From contig CAZSRS010000006.1 of the NCBI GenBank assembly GCA_964609625.1, positions 62,001 to 126,000 on the forward strand: a DNA stretch of 64,000 nt, read 5' to 3'. Source of the stretch: G963674665 sp964609625. Its GTDB lineage: Bacteria; Desulfobacterota; Desulfovibrionia; Desulfovibrionales; Desulfovibrionaceae. Below are positions 27,100 to 35,250 of the stretch, piece by piece. Each line of letters opens with the position of its first letter. Position 1 is the first letter of the stretch. A program made the translations under genes and the position numbers. The notes beneath the pieces were generated by a model that ran no database searches, had not been told where the DNA came from, and saw only the letters and a list, made by a program, of their open reading frames with translations.

Positions 27100-28063
27100 C
27101 GATGACCTCCTGATAGAGTTGCCAGATCAAAGGGGATTCAGGCGCGGCATTGTCCAGGTTCTGCTCCAGGAATTGCTTCAACCCCAGCCCCTCGCGTGTA
27201 CGGCGCATGGCCAGGCGCTTGAGTCCCTGCACGAACAAGGATTCTCGCTCCACCTGGCCGTTGACGTCGTCGGGAAGCTCCTGGTCCGGGAAGACCTGCG
27301 TGAAGGGCAGGATCGGGAGTTCGAAGCGCTCCAGGTCTTCCATACACTGCGGGACCCAGATGGCGACCGCGGGCCTGCGCTTGAAGTTGTAGCGGGTGAA
27401 CTGCATGCGCACCAGACCGCCGGGGTTGACCCAGCGGGTCTGCCCCTTGCGTTGTGTGGGCTGGGGGCGGTGCAGATGGCCGTTGACCACCCAGTCCACA
27501 CCAGGAATCTCTCTGATCCGCAGGGGTTTGTCCATGAAGTCCGGGAATCCGAGATTGTGGTGGGTGATCCAGATCACGGTGTCGGCGGTGCCGCGTTCCC
27601 AGAATTCCGGGATGGGGGTGAAGTCGGGGGATGCGCCGAGCAGCACGGTGTGCCCCTGGCAGTGCAGCAGAAATTGCGGCCCCGGGGAATCCATGAGTTG
27701 GATGACGCCGGCCGCGTCGAGCACGGCCAGGGAGACGTCGGGAGTAAAGCGGGCTTGGTACTTGTCGTGATTGCCTACCAGCAGCCAGGGCTTTCTGTAA
27801 CGGGATGTCCAGTTTCCAAAGAAACCGATAAGGCGTACGAGAAGGCTGTTGGGATTCTCCCTTGGCCAGTGAAAGGTGTCACCCAGGAACACGGGTACCA
27901 GATCGCGACGCATGGCCTCGACAAGAGCCGCGTCCACCTTGTCCAGGACCTGCTCCAGATAGCCTTCCTGGCGTTGCCCTGGCGGCGTGGCCGCGAAATG
28001 TGGATCACCGATGAACAGCAGTCCGGCTGCGTGGAGTTCGGGAAGATCGGTGTGTTCAGCCAT
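27080..28063 (-). CDS. Mre11/SbcD-like metallophosphoesterase (nuclease)
   Basis: A calcineurin-like phosphoesterase of 327 residues with every metal motif: LFIGDPHF (Asp20, His22), VFLGDTFHW (Asp62), LLVGNHDKY (Asn98, His99), WITHHNLG (His168/169) and VVNGHLHRP (His196, His198). This order matches Mre11/SbcD nucleases. The C-terminal ~110 residues (from about MQFTRYNFKRRP) form a region without known motif, possibly the capping and ATPase-binding part. It overlaps the Walker A gene by 8 bases and the coiled-coil gene by 20 bases, and lies between the two ATPase halves. Confidence 0.85.
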   Translation of the reverse strand: MAEHTDLPELHAAGLLFIGDPHFAATPPGQRQEGYLEQVLDKVDAALVEAMRRDLVPVFLGDTFHWPRENPNSLLVRLIGFFGNWTSRYRKPWLLVGNHDKYQARFTPDVSLAVLDAAGVIQLMDSPGPQFLLHCQGHTVLLGASPDFTPIPEFWERGTADTVIWITHHNLGFPDFMDKPLRIREIPGVDWVVNGHLHRPQPTQRKGQTRWVNPGGLVRMQFTRYNFKRRPAVAIWVPQCMEDLERFELPILPFTQVFPDQELPDDVNGQVERESLFVQGLKRLAMRRTREGLGLKQFLEQNLDNAAPESPLIWQLYQEVIDDRQDT

Positions 28064-29522
28064 GGTTGTGCCCCGCGCGCAAAAGAGTGTTCAGATCCAG
28101 GCTCCCACCGCAAGTAGGGCAGACGCCGAGTTCCTGGATTCGGGCTTCGGCCGTGGCACGCCAATCGGCCAGGGCCGAGTCGCACTGGGCCGCGGCCGAG
28201 CGTTGCTCCTCGCAGCGGGAGCGCATCTGCCGCAGATCACGAACCATGCGCTGCAGAGGGGCTGTGTCGGTCAGTTCTGGCGCCGGAGCCAAACGCTCCA
28301 GAACGCCCAAGGAGCGGCGGGTGCGCTCCCGCGCACTCATAAATTCCTGCTGCCGTCCACGTATCTCGAGTAGCGGCGCCATGGAAAAGAGTGACGGCAG
28401 CTCCTGCAAGGGGCGCAGAGCGGTATCCAGCGCTCGGGAGGCGTGCATGGTTTCGCGGACTTCCCGCAGTCCAAAGATCGCAACGGCCAGGTTGCGGGTG
28501 TCGAAGAGCGCGGGTGCGGGGCGGAGAACGGCCAGCCCTTGCTGCCTACGTTGCAGCAGCCCGAGACGGTGCAAGTCTCGGACCAGGCGAAGGGAGAGTT
28601 CGGCCAATTGTCGGGTATCGAAGAGCGCGGGATATGACGCGAGTTTATCCAGGGCAGCAAGCCTACCCTGCTCCAGACCGCGGTTGGCCGCGGCCTGAGC
28701 ATGGTCGAGCAGTAAACTTGCCAGGAGTGCGACGTCTTGGAGTTGCGGCAGGGGGGCCAGACGCTCCAGCACCCGTGAATGGGCAGCGAGGGCCGCGGCG
28801 CGCGAACGCCGCATGCGGATCTCCCGTGTAGTGTGCTCCAACTGGGGACGAAGGATCTCCAGGCCGCGTAGTCGCTCCAGGAGGTCCTGCGCCTCGAGGA
28901 TGCGCAGTTCCACCCCAGGCAAGGGGGCCAAGCGTTGCAGTCCGAGTTCCAGGCTGCGTTGGTTTTGCTCCGCTGCCTTGCGGTCCTTTTCCGCCGCGGC
29001 CGTACGAGTCTTAAGCAGATCCTGCATGGCCAGCAAATGCGCGCTCTCCGTGGAGGCGGCAAAGAACTGGGCCACGGTTGATCCTGGCGCATCAAGCAGA
29101 AACACGGGTTGGCGCTGGTTGCCGAGGTGCACGTCCAGCACCTTGCCGCGCTCCTCGCCGACCACGTTGAGCCTGAGGCGGCGCAGGATGTCCTCCGGCG
29201 GGGTGGTGCCGAACTTGGCGTAGATTTCCGGCTCCTGGGCGCCGGGGTGAAAGAGTTTGTACCGGGCGTGCCCCTTGACGCGGATCCAGACGATACGCCA
29301 CTCGCCGTCAGGGTCCTGGAGGGTGACGGACACGCGGGCTTCCTTGGAGCCGTGGCGGATGAACTGCGCGGCTGGCGGGTTCTCGGCCACGCAGCGCAAC
29401 GCCTCTACAATGGCGGACTTGCCGGTGTTGTTGGGGCCGGTAATCACGGTCATGCCAGGTCCGAGTTCGAGCACCAGGCGGTCGTGAGCCATGAAATTGT
29501 CTATCTCGATGCGGGTGATCAT
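28056..29522 (-). CDS. Walker A half of a split Rad50/SbcC-like ATPase with terminal zinc-hook motif
   Basis: The 488-residue protein begins like Rad50/SbcC/RecF ATPases: MITRIEIDNFMAHDRLVLEL, then Walker A GPNNTGKS (29-36) and VGEERGKVLDVHLGNQRQPVFLLDAPGS as Q-loop region. There is no signature, Walker B or H-loop. From about residue 165 it is a long helical arm containing 39-residue repeats. It ends with VCPTCGGSLDLN (Cys468, Cys471), the CxxC of a zinc hook, 15 residues before the stop. Thus the gene stops where a normal Rad50 arm would turn back. The stop overlaps the nuclease start by 8 bases. This is a natural gene split and not a frameshift, because two other genes lie between the halves. 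Confidence 0.85.
   Translation of the reverse strand: MITRIEIDNFMAHDRLVLELGPGMTVITGPNNTGKSAIVEALRCVAENPPAAQFIRHGSKEARVSVTLQDPDGEWRIVWIRVKGHARYKLFHPGAQEPEIYAKFGTTPPEDILRRLRLNVVGEERGKVLDVHLGNQRQPVFLLDAPGSTVAQFFAASTESAHLLAMQDLLKTRTAAAEKDRKAAEQNQRSLELGLQRLAPLPGVELRILEAQDLLERLRGLEILRPQLEHTTREIRMRRSRAAALAAHSRVLERLAPLPQLQDVALLASLLLDHAQAAANRGLEQGRLAALDKLASYPALFDTRQLAELSLRLVRDLHRLGLLQRRQQGLAVLRPAPALFDTRNLAVAIFGLREVRETMHASRALDTALRPLQELPSLFSMAPLLEIRGRQQEFMSARERTRRSLGVLERLAPAPELTDTAPLQRMVRDLRQMRSRCEEQRSAAAQCDSALADWRATAEARIQELGVCPTCGGSLDLNTLLRAGHNHG
28185..28769 (-). repeat. five tandem 117-bp (39-residue) repeats in the ATPase arm
   Basis: Residues 252-446 of the Walker A protein divide into five blocks starting at L252, L291, L330, L369 and L408. 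Each has Leu at +0 and +3, Pro at +7, Leu at +9 and Asp or Ser at +11 (for example LDKLASYPALFDT, LAVLRPAPALFDT). The 14-base string tcgaagagcgcggg recurs at 28501 and 28618, exactly 117 bases apart. A sixth, offset copy begins at L195. Confidence 0.85.
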
Positions 29523-29555
29523 AACTGGCAGCGTCAGGTTGGTGACACAGGAGGG

Positions 29556-30326
29556 TCACTCCTCCTGAGGCCCGGCATTGCACGCTAAAAAGGGACAAAA
29601 TGCAAGGGCGCTTTCGGTGAGTCGAGTCTGTGCGCCCGTGCCTCGATAGAGAATCAGAGGGTGTTCGAAGACCATGCCGGGGCGTCCTTGTTTGTGGGCC
29701 TCCAGGAGAAGGAGGTGTGCGTTTTGCCCTTCCCTGCCTTGCACTGGGCGCAGGCGCTTGAGTTCAAGTCCGTAAGCGGTCAGGGAGCGGCAAGCCTCTG
29801 GCAAGCGCTCCGCCAGGTAGACCAGGTGGAAGCGGCCACGGTTCTTGAGGCAGTAGGCCGCGACCGCGCAAAAGTGGTCCAGGCCGGCGGTGGTCTCGAA
29901 GCGGGCCGTCGTGCGCCCGGGCATGGCGCTGAGACGCCCACTGCCAGTGGCGCGGTAGGGTGGATTGGCCAGGGCGATGTCCATGGATTGTGGTGGGAGG
30001 GTGGCGCGCAGGGCCTGGATGTCGCGGATGTCCAGATCGAGGACCTGGAGGTTTTGCTCCAGATCGAGCAGCCGGGCGTTCTCCCGTGCGGCCTGGAGCA
30101 TTTCCGGGAGCAGGTCCACGGCAGTGACGTGTCTTGCAGCGTCGTGGCGCAAGAGCAGGGCCAAGGCCACGACGCCGCATCCGGTGCCAATGTCCAGGGC
30201 GGTGGACCATTTTCCATGCTGGACAAAAGAGGCCAGCAGCAGGGCGTCCATGGAGAAGCGGAAGCCGTCCGCAGGCTGATGCAGCCCCCTGGGGAAGTGT
30301 CGGCGTGCGGCGTGCGGGTTTGGCAT
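29556..30326 (-). CDS. TrmN6/YfiC-like adenine-N6 methyltransferase
   Basis: A class I SAM methyltransferase of 256 residues. GFRFSMDALLLASFV is the X-motif start of YfiC/TrmN6-type enzymes, ALDIGTGCGVVALALLL binds SAM, VTAVDLLPEMLQAARENARL follows, and the catalytic tetrapeptide NPPY sits in DIALANPPYRA. E. coli TrmN6 methylates A37 of tRNA1-Val; the substrate here is inferred only. It begins 7 bases after the HD-GYP gene and ends 33 bases before the split-ATPase genes, so it is in the same operon. A C-terminal region beginning PGMVFEHPLILYRGTG is normal for the family. Confidence 0.85.
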   Translation of the reverse strand: MPNPHAARRHFPRGLHQPADGFRFSMDALLLASFVQHGKWSTALDIGTGCGVVALALLLRHDAARHVTAVDLLPEMLQAARENARLLDLEQNLQVLDLDIRDIQALRATLPPQSMDIALANPPYRATGSGRLSAMPGRTTARFETTAGLDHFCAVAAYCLKNRGRFHLVYLAERLPEACRSLTAYGLELKRLRPVQGREGQNAHLLLLEAHKQGRPGMVFEHPLILYRGTGAQTRLTESALAFCPFLACNAGPQEE

Positions 30327-30333
30327 GGGGTAT

Positions 30334-31311
30334 TCAGACGATGTTTGCGCCGCTGAGCAGGGCGATGAAACGCTTGAATATGTCGAGGTCGAAGCAACCC
30401 GCCATATCGTCGCGCATGACGCGCAGAGCTTGGTAGGGTGTTGCGGCCTGACTGTAGGGGCGGTTGGAAGTCAGGGCGTCGTAGACATCGCAAATGGATA
30501 TCACGCGTACGTTCAGTGGCAGGCTGTCGCCGCTGAGTCCCGTGGGATAGCCGGAACCGTTCAAGCGCTCGTGGTGGAAGAGAATGCAGTTGATGGTCTC
30601 GCTGCTCAGAGGGAGTTGGGTGCACATGGAGACACCGTGCAGTGGATGCATGTTGACGATCTCGCGCTCCGCCGCGGAGAGCCGGCCGGGCTTCTGGAGG
30701 ATGCTTTTCGGGATGCGGGCCTTGCCCAGGTCGTGGAGCATGGCGCCCAGTCCGCTCTGCACCAGTTCGTCCCGCTCCTGGGTGTAGAGGGCCAGGGTGG
30801 CGGTGGTAAAGACAAAGACCTGTACGCAATGGGTGTAGGTCTTGTAGTCATGATCGATGAAGGAGGACATGGTCTTGAGGGCGTTTTCCAGGCTGAGAAA
30901 GGTCACGGCCTCCCGGACCACGGTGGCGATTCTGCGGAACTGTTTGCGTTCGAGGGTTTCGGGCAGACGCTGATCGAAGACCTCGCGGATGACGTCCACG
31001 CTGGCGGTATAGAGCACGGATGCGCGCTCATGGATGTCGACATCGGGATCGCGGAGCACGTTGCCAAGGTTCTCCTCGATGTACCGTTCATAGCGTTCGC
31101 GTTCCTGGGCTGGGATGTAAACCTCGGACACGCCGTTTTCCATAAGGGTGCGGCGGTGCCTGAACGTGAAACGTTCGTTCTCCCTGGTATAAAGGACGTA
31201 TTCGTTTTCCTGTTTGAGGAAAATGCTGAATTTGCCCCTGGTGCCGGGAAAGAGCATCAACGGAGAGACTTGAATGAACGTCTGGTCCGTGTTTTGGGGT
31301 GCCTGTTCCAT
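30334..31311 (-). CDS. HD-GYP domain protein (probable c-di-GMP phosphodiesterase)
   Basis: The N-terminus (FIQVSPLMLFPGTRGKFSIFLKQENEYVLYT) is a sensor-like module of the kind preceding HD-GYP domains. The HD-GYP part has HCVQVFVFT, GLGAMLHDLGKARIPKSILQKPGRLS, HPLHGVSM, ILFHHERLNGSGYPTGLSGD and ISICDVYDALTSNRPYS, with all metal-binding residues in place, so it is likely active in hydrolysing c-di-GMP. It is the first gene of the minus-strand operon leading into the split Rad50/Mre11 genes and is divergent from the GGDEF gene at 31602. A TTG or ATG start at 31311 fits. Confidence 0.92.
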   Translation of the reverse strand: MEQAPQNTDQTFIQVSPLMLFPGTRGKFSIFLKQENEYVLYTRENERFTFRHRRTLMENGVSEVYIPAQERERYERYIEENLGNVLRDPDVDIHERASVLYTASVDVIREVFDQRLPETLERKQFRRIATVVREAVTFLSLENALKTMSSFIDHDYKTYTHCVQVFVFTTATLALYTQERDELVQSGLGAMLHDLGKARIPKSILQKPGRLSAAEREIVNMHPLHGVSMCTQLPLSSETINCILFHHERLNGSGYPTGLSGDSLPLNVRVISICDVYDALTSNRPYSQAATPYQALRVMRDDMAGCFDLDIFKRFIALLSGANIV

Positions 31312-31601
31312 GCGCGACAGCCGTGGCGGTCCGGTTATTGGTAAGAATGTATCGTGCTCAAGAGCCGACAGTTTCCCACAAATTCATGCGGCTCGCAACG
31401 GGTGGTCGACGTGCTCCGGACAAGAGGGATACTGTGGCTGTAAGGGAAATGGGCAGTCACAACACCCAATTTGCTGTGGCGGTGAAATAGCCACTGTGGT
31501 ATGATAATTGCGAAGCAGGGGCAGTTGCCGGTGATTTGACCGGCTCCGTGTTGCTTGCATTCTGGTGATGTTCAGTCACGGGTTCGCCCGGGAGAGAAGA
31601 C

Positions 31602-33917
31602 GTGGACGAAAAGGAACGCATTCGCCGCCTCGAAGAACAGGTGGAATATCTGCGCCGTGAAAAGAACATGGCCGTGGAAGCCTTGGGCATGGCCGTGGAT
31701 CTGGGGCACTACAGCACGAGCCTGAGCCGGCTGTCCAACATATTGCCGTTGCTGCGGGACACGGTGGAAAAGACCAGAACGCTGATCCGGTTCAAGGCGG
31801 TGTGTATTTATCTGGTAAACGAGGACGACGCTGATTTCTATCTAGCCTATTGCGATGTTCAGGAACTGGAGGATTATTTCCGGAGCGAGACGGGCAAACT
31901 CATCGATAACAAGACTTTTGCCTGGGCTTTGCAGCATGACAAGGCCATGAGCGTGACGGCTCGTGGCGGTGAGGAACTCCTGCTGCACCGGATCAGCACT
32001 GCTTCACGAACAAGAGGCATGCTCGTGGGAATGTTGGATCAGGATAAGCAGGAGATCATGGATATCGCCTATGGCCTGCTTTCCATTGTCCTGTTCTCCT
32101 GCGCCAACAGCATCGAGAGCTTTGAGCTTTACAAATACACCAACAACATCAACGCTGAACTCAAGAAGCATGTCGCACGACTTGCAGAATCAGAACAAGA
32201 GCTATTGCTCCATCGCCACAGGCTCGAAGAAGAGGTGGCCGCGCGTACCCAGGATCTGACCAAGGAGCGCGACTTTTCCGCCGCGGTCCTGGAAACCGCG
32301 GGCGCCCTGGTCCTCGTGCTCGATCACAAGGGACGTATCGTCCGTTTCAACCGCGCCTGCGAACAGGCCACGGGGTATAGAGCAGGTGAGGTCATGGGGC
32401 AGTTGCCCTGGGATTTGTTCACCCCTATGGAGGCGCGAGAGGACGTCCTTGCCATATTCCAGGATCTGGTCCGCGGCAACTATCCCAACGCGTACGAAGG
32501 GTTCTGGGTCGCCAGGGACGGGGGGCGGCGGCACATATCCTGGACCAACACCGTGCTCCTGGACGGTGCCGGCACCGTGGAATTCATCATCGCCACGGGC
32601 ATGGACAACACTGAGCAGAAGAGCGCGGAGGCAGCGTTGCGTGACAGCGAGGCCAGATTCCGCGCCGTGTTCATGATGGCCGGCATCGGCATTGTACTCC
32701 ACGACAGCGACGGCTTGCTGCTGGACTGCAATCCCATGTTCCTGCGCATGCTGGGGTACTCAAGGGTGGAATTGTTCAACATGAACTACGACGATATCCT
32801 GCATCCGGATGATGTTACCGGAAGGAAAGACGCCTACGCCCAGCTTTTCGAAGGCACCCACGTCACCCTGGCCATGGAGAAACGCTTCATCCGCAAGGAC
32901 GGAGAACCGCGACTGGGCAGGACCACCATGACCATGGTCCGCAACCACCAACGACGTCCACAATATTATATCGACATGGTGGAGGACATCACCGAATCCA
33001 GGCGGATGCAGGACGCCCTGCGTCATGCCGAGCGCACCTATCGCAACATCTTCGAGAACGCGGTGGAAGGCATCTTCATCATCGATGCACAGGGAGCCGT
33101 CATCAAGGCCAACCCGGCCATGGTCCGCATGCTTGGCCATGGTGGAACCAAGAGGCGTGAGACGCGGGACGAACCCATGCATCTGGTGATCGCCGAACCC
33201 AAGGTCAGGGACAGATTCCTGGGGCTATTGCAGGAAAAAGGCTCGGCCACCAACTTCGAGATGCAGATCCTCCGGCGCGACAGACGCAAGGTCTGGGTCT
33301 CGGTGAGCGCCTGGACAGCGCTCTCGGCCGAGGGGCGGATCGAGCGCATCGAAGGGCTCATCGAGGACATCACGGACCGCAAGCTCTCGGAACTCAGCCT
33401 CCAACTACGCGCCACCACCGACGAACTCACCGGCGTGGCCAACAGGTATCTGTTCATGGAACGCCTGGAGCAGATGCTCGTGCACGCGGAGCGTGTGGGA
33501 GAGAGCTTTGCCGTGCTCTATCTGGACCTGGACGACTTCAAGATCGTGAACGACCAGTACGGCCATCGCATCGGTGATCTGTTGCTCGTGGAAGCCGCCA
33601 CTCGTATGCGCAGCCGGGTGCGGCAGTCGGACACGGCGGCACGCATCGGGGGCGATGAGTTCACGCTGCTCCTGGTCAACATACAGTCCAGGAACAATGT
33701 GGAGATCGTGGCCAAGGACATCGTGGAAACCCTGGGCAAGCCCTATCTGCTCGAGGGCAAACACTGCGAGGTCAGCGTGAGCCTGGGCATCAGCGTTTAC
33801 CCCGACCATGGCGCGAGTTCCGAAGATCTGTTGCAGTGCGCGGACAAGGCCATGTATGCGGCCAAGGAGGCCGGAGGCGGCAGATACTGTTTTGCCGAAT
33901 CCTGCACGGCAGTTTGA
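31602..33917 (+). CDS. GAF/PAS sensor diguanylate cyclase
   Basis: The 771-residue protein starts with GTG after GGGAGAGAAGAC. An N-terminal coiled coil and a GAF-like region (residues ~30-195) are followed by a coiled linker and three PAS domains (~220-330, 345-465, 475-590; for example LVLDHKGRIVRFNRACEQATGY, DDILHPDD, MVEDITE). The GGDEF domain has intact RIGGDEFTLL and, five residues before it, the RxxD inhibitory site (RQSD), so it should make c-di-GMP and be product-inhibited. It lacks membrane segments. Its upstream region is shared with the divergent HD-GYP gene. Confidence 0.93.
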   Translation: MDEKERIRRLEEQVEYLRREKNMAVEALGMAVDLGHYSTSLSRLSNILPLLRDTVEKTRTLIRFKAVCIYLVNEDDADFYLAYCDVQELEDYFRSETGKLIDNKTFAWALQHDKAMSVTARGGEELLLHRISTASRTRGMLVGMLDQDKQEIMDIAYGLLSIVLFSCANSIESFELYKYTNNINAELKKHVARLAESEQELLLHRHRLEEEVAARTQDLTKERDFSAAVLETAGALVLVLDHKGRIVRFNRACEQATGYRAGEVMGQLPWDLFTPMEAREDVLAIFQDLVRGNYPNAYEGFWVARDGGRRHISWTNTVLLDGAGTVEFIIATGMDNTEQKSAEAALRDSEARFRAVFMMAGIGIVLHDSDGLLLDCNPMFLRMLGYSRVELFNMNYDDILHPDDVTGRKDAYAQLFEGTHVTLAMEKRFIRKDGEPRLGRTTMTMVRNHQRRPQYYIDMVEDITESRRMQDALRHAERTYRNIFENAVEGIFIIDAQGAVIKANPAMVRMLGHGGTKRRETRDEPMHLVIAEPKVRDRFLGLLQEKGSATNFEMQILRRDRRKVWVSVSAWTALSAEGRIERIEGLIEDITDRKLSELSLQLRATTDELTGVANRYLFMERLEQMLVHAERVGESFAVLYLDLDDFKIVNDQYGHRIGDLLLVEAATRMRSRVRQSDTAARIGGDEFTLLLVNIQSRNNVEIVAKDIVETLGKPYLLEGKHCEVSVSLGISVYPDHGASSEDLLQCADKAMYAAKEAGGGRYCFAESCTAV

Positions 33918-33924
33918 ACTGAGC

Positions 33925-33956
33925 GCCCCCCGCGGGAAAAGCCTGCAACGGGGGGC
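33925..33956. terminator. GC-rich hairpin between convergent genes
   Basis: GCCCCCCG (33925-33932) pairs with CGGGGGGC (33949-33956) across a 16-base loop, between the GGDEF gene and the converging methyltransferase. No T tract follows, so termination is a guess. Confidence 0.45.
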
Positions 33957-33982
33957 ATGAGCCTGGCATAAAAGGTCTTGGC

Positions 33983-34609
33983 TCAGACAAGCACCCTGTA
34001 GGTGCAGAGCTTGCACTTGACACCTTCGTTACACAGGTAGTCCTCGTCGCGCATGCTGCACAGTTCCCAGGCGTTGGCGCGCTCCAGGTCGAGCATCCTG
34101 GAACGGTAGCCGTATTCCTGGTAGGCCCCGTCGCGGATGGTGAAGCAGAAGTAGCCCTCTGGTTTGGTGATGCGGATCAATTCGTCAAAGGCGATGGCGT
34201 CCACGTGGCCGAAGGTGAAGGTTCCGGTGCAGACCACGGCGTCGTAGGTATTGTCCGCGATGTCCAGTGGTTTGCTCAGGTCGGCCAGAAAGAGTCTTTT
34301 ATAAACCTGTTTTTTTTCTGCCTCCTTGAGCATTTCCCGCGAATAATCCAAGGCATCGATGTTGCTGTACCCCATGCCGCGCAGCACCTCGCCCACTAGG
34401 CCCGTGCCGCAGCCGGCATCAAGAATGCGGGCCTGTTTCTCGCCAAGGATCGCGGCCAAGGCACGAGCCGAGGCGATGTGGGCCACGTAGCCGAAGCTGT
34501 TCACGATGTCGATGTCGTAGTTGGCTGCCCAGTCCTTGTAAGCGTCCATGAGCTGCTCGTGGTTCGCGGCGGTATAGACCTTTTCCAGTATTCTGTTGTC
34601 GTCGACCAT
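33983..34609 (-). CDS. class I SAM methyltransferase, paralogue 1
   Basis: The ATG at 34609 with AAGGAGGT gives 208 residues; the extension upstream overlaps the other paralogue. Seen are MDAYKDWAANYDIDIV, RILDAGCGTGLVGEVLRGMGYSNIDALDYSREMLKEA (SAM binding and acidic loop), YDAVVCTGTFTFGHVD and LIRITKPEGYFCFTIRDGAYQEYGYRSRM. The family resembles Williams-Beuren-type (METTL27-like) methyltransferases; the substrate is unknown. The C-terminus CNEGVKCKLCTYRV holds a three-cysteine cluster missing in its neighbour. It is the second of two tandem paralogues separated by 11 bases. Confidence 0.85.
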   Translation of the reverse strand: MVDDNRILEKVYTAANHEQLMDAYKDWAANYDIDIVNSFGYVAHIASARALAAILGEKQARILDAGCGTGLVGEVLRGMGYSNIDALDYSREMLKEAEKKQVYKRLFLADLSKPLDIADNTYDAVVCTGTFTFGHVDAIAFDELIRITKPEGYFCFTIRDGAYQEYGYRSRMLDLERANAWELCSMRDEDYLCNEGVKCKLCTYRVLV

Positions 34610-34620
34610 GGAGTACCTCC

Positions 34621-35250
34621 TTATGCGTCCAGCACTTGGTAGGTGCAGAATTTGGCTCTGACGTTTTCCTTGGTCAGGTAGTCCTCTTCGATCATGCATT
34701 GCAATTCCCAGCGATTGGTCTGCTCCAGGTCGAGCATCCTGGAGCGGTAGCCGTATTCCTGGTAGGCCCCGTCGCGGACAGTGAAGCATACATAGCCGCC
34801 GGGTTTGGTGATTCGCACAAGTTCGTCAAAGGCATGGGGGCCGACGTGAGCATAGGTGAAGGTGCCCACGCAAATTGTGGCGTCGTAAGAGTTGTCCCGG
34901 ACGCGTAGCTGCTGGTTCATGTCGGCGTGGAACACGCGCTCGTAGACATTTTTTCGTTCGGCTTCCTTGAGCATGTCCCTTGAAAAGTCTAGGGCTTCGA
35001 GTCTGCGATAGCCGAGCTTCCGCAGGATTTCACCAACGAGGCCGGTGCCGCAGCCGGCATCCAGCACACGGGACTCCGTGGACTCCAGGTGCTGGTCAAG
35101 CAGGTTGGCGGCCACGGCAGGACCCACATAGCCCATGCCTTGGCAGGTGTCCTGGTCGTAGAGCGGAGCCCAGTCCTTGTAAGCGCGGAGCAGTTCCTGG
35201 GGTGTCGTGGCCTGATAGGTCGCACGCCACAGTTCCGGTGATTGGCTCAT
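34621..35250 (-). CDS. class I SAM methyltransferase, paralogue 2
   Basis: The ATG at 35250 with AGGAGGT gives 209 residues. It closely parallels the next gene along its length: LLRAYKDWAPLYDQDT, RVLDAGCGTGLVGEILRKLGYRRLEALDFSRDMLKEAERKNVYERVFHADM, FDELVRITKPGGYVCFTVRDGAYQEYGYRSRMLDLEQ. Identity by eye is above half, so it is a recent duplication. Only one cysteine (AKFCTY) remains of the C-terminal cysteine cluster. The pair has its own promoter region in the AT-rich stretch upstream. Confidence 0.85.
   Translation of the reverse strand: MSQSPELWRATYQATTPQELLRAYKDWAPLYDQDTCQGMGYVGPAVAANLLDQHLESTESRVLDAGCGTGLVGEILRKLGYRRLEALDFSRDMLKEAERKNVYERVFHADMNQQLRVRDNSYDATICVGTFTYAHVGPHAFDELVRITKPGGYVCFTVRDGAYQEYGYRSRMLDLEQTNRWELQCMIEEDYLTKENVRAKFCTYQVLDA

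Noticed and set aside
26102..29522. frameshift explanation for the two ATPase halves
   Set aside because: Two complete genes (nuclease and coiled coil) with their own overlapping starts and stops lie between the halves, so a simple frameshift cannot explain it.
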